64,000 nt of DNA from Amyelois transitella (taxonomy: Eukaryota; Arthropoda; Insecta; Lepidoptera; Pyralidae): assembly GCF_032362555.1 (NCBI RefSeq), contig NC_083531.1, positions 1,116,001 through 1,180,000 on the forward strand, read 5' to 3'. Position 1 is the first letter of the stretch. The number at the start of each line of letters is the position of its first letter. This document shows, piece after piece, positions 1-10,200 of this stretch. The position numbers were made by a program, and so were the translations under genes. The notes under the pieces were generated by a model that worked only from the letters and a program-made list of their open reading frames with translations, was not told the origin of the DNA and did not search any database.

Positions 1-179
1 CCCGTTCAGCTGTTTTGGCTTAATGATAGAATTGAGAATAGAATAGTGACAGATTGCTAGCGTGTCGCCTAAAAGAAGAAAGTTTATAAGCCTATCCCTT
101 AGTCGCCTTTTACGACATCCATGGGCAAAAGATAGAGTGATCCCTTTTTCTATTGGTGCCGGGAACCACATGGTGTATA
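1..179 (-). mobile_element. S1 SINE-like element, cut by window edge
   Basis: Reverse-oriented S1: runs from the AGCTGTTTTGGCTTA block to the 5' terminal GGTGCCGGGAACCACA. S1 is the commonest repeat here; its sense strand starts GCCGTGTGGTTCCCGGCACC and ends GACGTGATTATATGTATGTA with an (ATGT)n tail. Confidence 0.85.
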
Positions 180-180
180 C

Positions 181-437
181 TAGCTGCGCCCGCGACTTCG
201 TCCGCGTGGAATAGTTATTTCGGTCATCATTGAAGCCCTCGATCCCCTTTCCCCGTTTCTTTTACATTTTCCATTATTTATTCGCTACTAATAATTGCAG
301 CGTGATGTTATATAGCCTAAAGCCTTCCTCGAAAAATGGTCTATTCAACGCAAAAACAATCTTTCCTATCGAACCCGTAGTTCCTGAGATTAGCGCGTTC
401 AAACAAACAAACTCTTCGGCTTTATAATATTAGTATA
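181..437 (-). mobile_element. Helitron-like element, family HelA
   Basis: Begins CTAGCTGCGCCCGCGACTTC and ends TATAATATTAGTATAGA when read on the plus strand, so on the minus strand it starts TC and ends CTAG, the hallmark of Helitron ends. Non-autonomous; no coding. Confidence 0.7.
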
Positions 438-502
438 GAAATAAACATATGGATGGAGTGATTCTATTCTGTTCATACGACACATAAATTTTTATTTTAT
501 AC

Positions 503-668
503 ATTAGGTCGCCCGCGACTTCCGTCTGTTTAAAATTAATCCCGCGGGAACTCCGGGTAAAAAAGAAGCCTATGTGTTATTCTGAGTCTTCAGCTACCTA
601 CATACAAAATGTCATTGTAATCTCGTTCAGTTGTTTTTGCGTGAAAGAGTAACAAACATCCATACTGA
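503..668 (-). mobile_element. Helitron-like element, family HelB, truncated
   Basis: Carries the HelB blocks CGCCCGCGACTTCC, GGGAACTCCGGGTAAAA and TTGCGTGAAAGAGTAACAAA, then stops at an S1 scrap (668-745). Confidence 0.65.
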
Positions 669-755
669 CTTTAGGCGATGAGCTAGTAACCTTACACCTA
701 TATGATGCCAATTCCATCATGAAACCATAAAACCTCTAAGGAACTATCGAAAGTG

Positions 756-898
756 GAGAGGGGTTAGTGCGAGTTTTACTCGAACAAAACGCGTCGAGCA
801 AGTAATCGCAAATTTGTAATTAGTGCCATCGAGTTACTACTAGGTGGCACTGATCAAAATCACATACAAAATTTGCGTTCACTCGCTCGACGCGTTTG
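756..898. mobile_element. Truncated foldback MITE (GAGGGGTTAGTGC family)
   Basis: Matches the intact copy at 32246-32440 from the left terminal repeat through the internal inverted segment (GCTCGACGCGTTTGATCGAG), then breaks off where the polypurine tract begins, so its right terminal repeat is missing. Confidence 0.7.
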
Positions 899-1290
899 AT
901 CGAGAGTGAGATGGAGAGAGAGAGGAAGGGAGAGTGAGATGGAGGGAGATAGGGACAGAGAGGGAGATGGAGAGAGAGAGGAAGGGAGAGTGAGATGGAG
1001 GGAGATAGGGACAGAGAGGGAGATGGAGAGAGAGGGAGGGAGAGAGTGAGATGGAGAGAGGGAGAGAGGGAGAGAGGGGGAGAGGGGGAGAGAGAGGGAG
1101 AGAGGGGGAGAGTGAAAGGGAGAGGGAGATGGAGAGAGGGAGAGAGAGATGGAGAGAGGGAGAAAGAGATGGAGTGAGGGAGAGTGAGATGGAGAGAGGG
1201 GGAGGGAGAGAGAAGGGGGGGAGGGAGAGAGAAGGGGGGGAGGGAGAGAGAGAGAGGAAGAGAGGGACAGAGAGAGAGTGAGAGACACTC
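899..1290. repeat. Long GA/GAGAGG polypurine tract
   Basis: Nearly 400 bases of the plus strand are almost pure purine, built from GAGAGG, GAGATGGAGAG and GGGAGAGA variants. It lies in the RGS7-like intron directly after the 5' splice site of the last visible exon (donor at 1292), so the pre-mRNA there is a long pyrimidine run. Long reading frames across it are low-complexity artefacts. Confidence 0.95.
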
Positions 1291-1292
1291 AC

Positions 1293-4200
1293 CATTGTTT
1301 CTCCTGCTCCCACAGTTCCGTGGTGTCGCTGATCCACGGGTTGGGCCACTCGGGCGGAGTCAGGAACGCGTCGTACTCAGCGTACTGCTCGCAATAAGCT
1401 ATGAACCTGATGTAAAAAGACATTTCTTGTTAGGTTAGGTTTGCTCTGTCTACCCCGCAAGGGATAAGGATGTGACTATAGGCAGAGATCACATCTTGAA
1501 ACGTTACCCGCATACATCTTTCGCTTCATCCACATTCATGATTCTTCATGAAAGTAATAAATAAATAAATCTACAGGGTGACATTTAAAACTGCATCCTT
1601 TTAAACATAGACTATACCCATGCTTCTGAGCCGGTTGAGCCTATTTTTATTTAAATTAAACGTCATCATTTTCACATTTAAAAAACCCTCAAAAACTACG
1701 TCACACGCTTTAATACTAAGACCAATACTAGAAAAACAAATTAAAACTAAACATGTAAATAAATGTCTGAAAAATAAATTACTTTTCTAGTATCAAGATT
1801 AAGTAAAGTACAGAGTTGTCGAGATCGTTCAGCTGAATGAATTGTGTCGTTGACCTCTGAATCTTACGCGTCGCTTTTGGTATTTGTCGCGGGGTGATAT
1901 GACGTATTTAGGATCGTGGATTTTGGTTTTTTTTTTCGTACTTTCTGAAATATGAATCGATAATTTTAGAGAATATTCTTTAGATGAGTACACTTAACAG
2001 TTATATTTATGCAGTTGAATTAAAAGTCACAATGTATACGGGACAAATTACACAAATTGAGTTAGCCTTCGTTCGTTTCTAATCATGCCCTGGCCGGGAT
2101 TCGAACCCGAGACCTCCGGTGTCACAGACAAGCACACTACCGCCGCGCCACAGAGTCAAAGTCCTCAATAAAAAAGTGATGTATGTCTGTATATATACTC
2201 ACATCTCGGCAACCTTGCTGACTTTCACGTTCCTCCGTTCCAGTCTGGCCCTGAGCATAGTGAGCTGCCTCTTGGCCGCCTCAATCTGCTTGTCTATGCT
2301 CGGCTGTGTTGTCTCTGGCGCGCACACTATGGCCACCTCGTCTTGAGATGTTTCTCCTGTCAAAAAATAACGCAAATAATGACCGTTCGGGATCATTGGG
2401 TGGTGATTTAAATAAAATTGTGGAGAGTGAATCGTGTGGTTCCCGGCACTAATAAAGAAAAGAATAAGACCGCCCCATCTCTTTCCAGTAGGTGTCGTAA
2501 AAGGCGACTAAGAGATAGGCTTATGAACTTGGGGTTCTGCTCTTTGGCGATGTGCTAGCAACCTGTCACAATTTAAATCTCGATTCTATTATTAAGCCAA
2601 ACAGCTGAACGTGGCCATTCAGTCTTTTCAAAACTGTTGGCTCTGTCTGCCCCGCAAGGGATATAGACGTGACCATACATATATATAGATGTATGTATGT
2701 ATTCACAATAAGAGGCCTTGACGAACGTTGTAATGAAAATTTACTTTTTTATTAGGTAAAAAGTAACAGCAGGAAATAGTTTACTTAAAAGGATTATGAA
2801 TAAAGAGGCAAAGACTGTGAATGCAGAGGCAAAGATTGTGAATGAAGAGGCAGAGATTGTGAATGAAGAGGAAAAGATCCTAAATGAAGAGGCAAAGATT
2901 GTGAATGAAGAGGCAAAGATTGTGAATGAAGAGGCAAAGATTGTGAATGAAGAGGAAAAGATCCTAAATGAAGAGGCAAAGACTGTGAATGAAGAGGCAA
3001 AGATTGTGAATGAAGAGGCAAAGATTGTGAATGAAGAGGAAAAGATCCTAAATGAAGAGGCAAAGACTGTGAATGAAGAGGAAAAGATCGTGAATGAAGA
3101 GGAAAAGATCGTGAATGGCGGAAAAGATCGTGAATAAAGCGGGAAAGATCGTGAGTGAAGAGGAAAAGATTGTGAATGAAGAGGAAAAGATCGTGAATGA
3201 AGAGTAAAGATGTATGCACTCATCTCAGAAAGTTGTGAACTTATCTTGTTCCTATTTTAAATGTTGGAAGCAGTATTTTCCGAGGAAGGTTTATTATTAT
3301 AAAAGCAACGCAATGCAATCTCTAGTATACAGATGTAGGATTAAATAATAAGGATAGGCTTATTAACTTGGGATTCTTCTTTTAGGCGATGGGCTAGCAA
3401 CCTGTCACTTGACGAATCTCAATTCTATCGTTAAGCCAAACAGCTGAACGTGGCCTATCAGTCTTTTCAAGACTGTTGGCTCTGTCTACCCCGTAAGGGA
3501 TAAAGACGTGATCATATGTATGTATGTATGTGACATCTTACCGTTCTCCTTGACAGTGTCCGTCTTCTTCTGTATTTCGTCTTCACTCTCTTGCGGGTTG
3601 GTTATAGTCACTATTGGGTTATTCTGTAATATGAAAGTTGGTTAAAACATACAAACATATGTATATATCGGAATAGTGCCGTGTGGTTCCCGGCACCGTT
3701 GGAAAAAAATAATGATGATGACCACCCCATCTGTTTTCCACGGATGTCGTAAAAAGCGACTAAGGGATAGGCTTGTAAACTTGAGATTCTTCTTTAAGGC
3801 GACAGGCTAGCAACCTGTCACTATTTGGATCTCAACTCTATGATTAGGTAAAATAGCTGAACATGGCCTATAAGTCTTTTCAAGACTGCTGGATCTGTCT
3901 ACCTGGCAAAGGATTTAGATGTGACTATATGTATATATGAAAATAAATTACCTTGAGATTCAGTTCTTGTGCTTGCCTTAGAATGAATGAGTGTCTTAAA
4001 CTATTTTGAAGCGTGTATGTAATGCAATGAAATATAAAAACAAATTGGGAATAAATAAATTATGTCTTCATTTTCAAATTGGGACAAATGAAAATAATAA
4101 TAAATAAATTTGGCTTAATGATAGAATTGAGATTCACATAGAGACAGGTTGCTAGCCCATCGCCTAAAAGAATCCCAAGTTTATAAACCAATCCCTTAGT

Positions 4201-7200
4201 CGCCTTTAACGACATCCATACGAAAGAGATGGAGTGGTCCTATTCTTTTTTGTATTGGTGCCGGGAACCACACGGCACTCAGAATGACTCATTCATTAAT
4301 TATTTTGAAGCGTGCATATGTGTATTGCAATGAAACACATTACATACATATAAATAAACCAGCCGTGCCCGCGACTTCGTTCTACGTGAAATAAAATAAA
4401 AAAAATAAAAATTACCTTCAGATTGTGCTGCAATATCAACTCTTGCGCCTGCCTCAGCCGCCTCTCTTTGAGAGCGTTTATGCGCGACAGCTTGCGCGGA
4501 TCCAACTCCGTTGTATTGACGCATCCGGGCTAGAAATTTATAACAGATCATCATATTTACCGTTTCGGATGTTGAAAGGATAATACTCGTGAAAGAACTG
4601 TTGTTCACCCTTGCTTCAATTTTGTATATGATCCTCTTATTGTCAGGTTAGCTGGAAGAGATCCCACTTAGGGATAAGCCCGCCTTTGTACTGTACTGTT
4701 TTTATTTGTAATGTCTTTTAGTGAACAATAAAGCATTTACTTACTTACTGTCTGTACAAATTCAAATTCAAATTCAAAATTTTTATTCATTATTATAGGA
4801 TACTATATATCGCTTAATAATTGTCGTATGGTTTAACAACATTGGTTGACGTCAAATAAATTACTTAAAAACTAAGTTTACTGCCGCTTCCAAGGCGTCA
4901 GTGCAGAAGAAGCGGTAACAAACTGCACTGCAGCATTTTCTTCAACAACGACAACAACAACTACATAAATCATCATCATAATTATATAGTCACGTCTATA
5001 TCCCTTGCGGGGTAGACAGAGCCGAAAGTCTTGAAGAGACTGGTAGGCCACGTTCAGCTGTTTGGCTTTATGATAGAATTGAGATTGAAATAGTGACAGG
5101 TTTGCTAGCCCATCGTCTAAAACGAGAAAACCAAGTTTATAAGCCTGTCCCTTAGTCGCCTCTTACGACATCCATGGGAAATGAGATGGAGTGGTGCCGG
5201 GAACCACACGGCACTTGTTACAATAAAGAATCAATAAATAAACAAATAAATACATACCATAGGCCGGTGGACGTCCCAGAAGGCACGCTCTTGGCTGTCA
5301 AGCACTTTACGCTCCAGTTTGTCACGCTTCTTGTCGACCTGGGGGTGCAAAAAGACACACATTTAATCATACCTACCGTCATTGTGCCGTGTGGTTGCCG
5401 GCACCAATAAAAAAGAATAGGACCACTGCCATTAGCGCCGTCTCTTGTCAGTAATAACATCTTAAATAATGATGGCTTAATGGCAAACTTGATGTCGATA
5501 AAACAGCACTCGTTGTCATTTGTCGATAAAACATTAACCATATCCTGCTAAACATCTTCTGAAGTCTAGCCAGCGACCCCTTCGTAGTACGTACATATCA
5601 CGTCTTTATCTCTAGCGGGATAGACAGTGCCAGTAGTCGTAAAGGTCAAACTCAGCAAGGATGGCTAAATGGTTAACTTAATGTCGATAAAACAGCACTC
5701 GTTGTCATTTATCGATAAAACAGTAATCATATTGACACTAGCGCCCTCCCTTGTCAGTAATAAGTAACTAACCTTGCTCTGGGCTTCCGCCTGCATAAAT
5801 ATAAACTCCCATTTCCTGCTGAACATCTTCTGAAGTCTAGCCAGCGACTCCGCTTCGTAATCGGCCAGTTCTAAGCGTGCTTTGTTCTGCATCGTGCGCT
5901 TGCACAGATACACGGCTAAAGATGAAAAAAAAATAAACTAATAATTAAATTACATCTATACTATTAATTATTATAAAGCTGAAGAGTTTGTTTGTTTGAA
6001 CGTAAGTTTATTTGTATTGTAGAGGTAACAAACCTCTTCACGGGTTATCTACTGAATAAATCTTCTTGAAATATCACTAGCTGTCGTCGTGATAAATAGC
6101 CTAAAGCCTTCCTCGATAAATGGTCTATTAAACACAAAAAGAATTATTCAATTCGAACCAGTAGTTCCTGAGATTAGCGCGTTCAAACAAACAAACTCTT
6201 CAGCTTTATAATATTAAGTATAGATATAATAAATGTTTATTTGTTTGTTTGTTACCTTTTAACGGGTTATCTACAGAATCAATCTTCTTCAAATATCACG
6301 TTTATATAACTAAGAGTCTAAAGATGGACATAGGGTATCTCATACACACATACATACATAAAATCACGCCTCATTCCCGGAGATAGGCAGAGACTACCTC
6401 TTTCCACTTGCCACGATCTCTGCACACTTCCTTCGCTTCATCCACATTCATAACTCTCTTCATACAAGCTCGGCGGTTTCGGGTACTTTTGACCTGACCC
6501 TTTACCAGGGTATCTCATATCGCGGTAAAAACTATAGCTTCCGTGGGATTTGCGAAATCCTGCAATCTTTTGTGGGTGGCGCTAAATTTCGCGATTTTTG
6601 TTACGAGGTGGCGTTTAATTCGTTGCTTTTAATAGGTGGTGCTAATTTCGCGCTTTTTTTGTTAGATGGCGTTAAATTTAAATTTGTCGATGTTTGTCAG
6701 TGGCGCTAAATTCACGCGGGCGAAGCTGCGGGTAAAAACTAGTAAAAAAAACTAAATACTATACCGTAGTCGGTGTTCTCTGGCTCCCACTGATTCGACG
6801 GCCAAAAATATGGAGTCTGGAATCTGATAGAAAAAAACACAAGTTATTTTTTTTTTCGAAAACATTCATTCAGTAACTAGTAAGTACTATACAAACTTAC
6901 ATACATACAATCATGTTTTTAAGTCTTACTGGATACTAGACTAAACTTCACGGAAAATATATCAAAATCATGCTTCATTCTCAGAGAATGAAGCATGATA
7001 GCATGTTAGTTAGATGTAGATCTTTCCACTTGTCACGGTCCCTGCATACTTATATCGATTTATCCACATTCATAACAACATGTCATATACAATAATATAA
7101 GTGTGTGGTTCCCGGCATCAATAGAAAAAACAGCGAAGAGTCCAAATCGCGCAAGCAAAGATTTCTCGGATTGGAGCATATTCATATACAACCTCCGACA

Positions 7201-10200
7201 CAACATCGTCTGTCGCGCGGTTCCCCAGGCGTCACACCTAGCCTGGCGGAAGATCTTCCCTTTGATGGCGGTCGAGACGAATCATCGCTCCCGCCATAAC
7301 ACTATGGACTATCTTCTTAAGTACTTATTATGTCTTTCAACTTTGGGTGATCATGTCATTTTGCAGGAGCCCGATGTACATATGTACATACATACATACA
7401 TAAAATCACTCTTTCCCGGAGGGGTAGGCAGAGACTACCTCTTTCCACTTGCCACGATCTCTGCATACTTCCTTAGCTTCATCCACATTCATAACTCTCT
7501 TCATGCAAGCTCGGCGGTTTCGGGTACTTTTGACCTGACCCTTTACCAGGACGTCCATATGTATGTATGTTAATTACCTGTAATAAGTGTTATCATTCTT
7601 CACAGTCAAGCAATGGTCGTCGATAGGGAACAGGTAACCGTGGGCAGCCAATAGGTGCGCCAAGTGCTGGGCCTCCCAAGACTCTTCGAGGGACAGGTGG
7701 CGCGCCAACCACGCCACCAGATCAGACCCTGTGAATACCTGTAAACATAAATACATATTTGCCGTGTGGTTTCCGGCACCAATACAAAAAAGAATAGGAC
7801 CACTCCATCTCTTTCCCATGGATGTCGTAAAAGCCGACTAAGGAGTAGGCTTATAAACTTGGGATTCTGCTTTTAGGCGATGGGCTAGCAACCTGTCACT
7901 ATTTGAATCTCAATCCTATCTTAAAGCCAAATGGCTGAACGTGGCCTATCAGTCTTTACAAGACTGTAGGCTCTGTCTACCCCGCTAGGGATATAGACGT
8001 GATTGTATGTATGTATAAATACATATGAGTAAACAAAAAACAATCTATAACTATACATGATTTTGGCTTCCGTACTTAGTACTATGTAATTATTCACTGA
8101 TCCCAAGATTACCCTAATCGTAGGGCTAAGTACCGAAGTAATCGTATATATCGTTTAATGTCTAAAACTCTTAAATTGCAGAATTGTATAACCCTAAGTT
8201 ACTCACTTATTGTTACCGTTTTTTGTGTCATACCGGGCGGGGGACCTGGTGACCTGCAATACAGGTTCTTTTGACACCTAGCGTAGGCACCAGATCTCCA
8301 CAAAGATTATTGTCCACAGGTATATTTACCAGAGATAATAAGCTTACTACACATTTTTACTTAAGGCCATTTTATTGTGGAGTAAATAAACGATTTTTTT
8401 TAATACATATTTACACTTTCAGACTCTGAATATGTCAATAAAGATGTCGATAAGTTGAACAGCCAAGGTGACGCAACACGTACCTGTTGTCGTTCAGTGT
8501 ATGCCCCGTTATACCTGACGCAAGCACTTGAATTATTGAAGAATAAGAATTGTTCACTCAATGCATAAATGTTTTTTATTCAATATTGGTTGAGGCATTT
8601 GTCTTCTATCTCACCTGATGGTAAGTGGCGATGAAGACGAAGATGTTACTTGCTTATCCATGAGATACCCATTTATTTTACTTTTAAATGTTCACAGACA
8701 GTACGTCTGGAAATATGGACGCAGGCAGTTCATTCCACAGCTACTTCCATTAGCGACTTAACCAAAAAGAATTTGGTACTAGCTGTGCCCGCGACTCCGT
8801 CCGCGTGGAATAGTTTTTTCATCATGGCATCATTGAAGCCCCTTAAGGATGAATAATTTTCCCCGTTTTTTTTTCACATTCTCCATTATTTCATCGATCC
8901 TAATAGTTGAAGCGTGATGTTATATATAGCCTAAAGCCTTCCTCGATAAATGGTCTATTCAACACTAAAATATTTTTTCAATTCGAACCAATATTCCTGA
9001 GATTAGCGCGTTCAAACAAACAATCTCTTCAGCTTTATAATATTAGTATAGATTTAAACGACTAAAGCGTGAATTTTCGTAACTATTAATCATCATCTAG
9101 TGCTAACTATTAATCACAAATCATTACACTCTATTTTCTTTTCGAGACCGTTGGCTCTTGACTGCCCTTTAAGAGCGTACCTACATACATACATGATTAT
9201 AAATATGTATGTATGTAGGTACATACAGATACTCCACAACAGGTAACATTCTGTAATACATACAGTTACCGTTCAGAAGTCCTGCCCGATGCGGGTGAAT
9301 AAGCACGCATTATTGATCCACGGATCAAGTCCAAAACAAGCCAAAAGTTTCACCTGCTTCCAGATATCAGACCCTCAGACTCTTACAAGATGTAGGAGAG
9401 GACACAACAAGGGCCCTAGTATGGTGATGATTTAAAGACATATGCCGTGTGGTTCTCGGCACCAATACAAAAAAGAATAGGACCACTCCATCTCTTTCCC
9501 ATGGATGTCGTAAAAGGCGACTAAGGTATAGGCTTACAAACTTGGGATTCTTTTTTAGGCGATCATTAAGCCAAATAGCTGAACGCGGCCATTCAGTCTT
9601 TTCAAGACTGTTGGCTCTGTCTACCCGGCAAGGGACATAGACATGACCATTTGTATGTATGTATGTTAAAGACATACCGATGGTATCTTGGTCATGAAAC
9701 TCTTCACAGTCCTGACTGGCACTCCTGTATTCTCGTCTTGCATTTTCTCAATTATTGCCTCCATCTGCAGACAAAGAAGACTAATAGATAGAACACCCCA
9801 GTAGAAAAAAGAAATGTTCCACTCTATCAACTGCACATTGATGTCGTAAAAGGTCGACTTAGGGACAGGCTTATAAACTTGGGATTCTTCTTTTAGGCGA
9901 TAGGCTAGCAACTTGTCACTATATGAATCTCGATTCTATCATTAAGCCATACAGCTAGACGTGGCCTATTGATCTTTTCGATACTGCTGACTCTGTCTAC
10001 CCCACAACGGATATATAAGTATATATTAAAAGTGTAATAGGTATTCCCACTAATTATTTTGATATTTTATAGACATTGCTTAGTGGTCTGTTTGGCACAG
10101 TGGTCGCATTATCAACTCTAAACTAAATGGTCCCAGGTTCAATGGTCATGATGGAAAAATAATGTTCTGTTCTGTTCTTGGTCTTGGATGTTAATCTATT

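Noticed and set aside
1-1292. RGS catalytic domain exon
   Set aside because: Searched for RGS-type sequence on the minus strand here and found only repeats; it must lie further left.
860-1349. Overlapping long serine/leucine/proline or glutamate/arginine reading frames
   Set aside because: They are translations of a purine repeat; the true exon here is 1293-1406 on the minus strand in another frame.
2741-3223. Long repetitive frames on both strands
   Set aside because: Product of a 21-base tandem array, whose period keeps frames open; no start context or domain.
9449-9640. Recurring small proteins with [18 protein letters not shown] or reversed [10 protein letters not shown] text
   Set aside because: They are translations of S1 copies and appear wherever S1 occurs.
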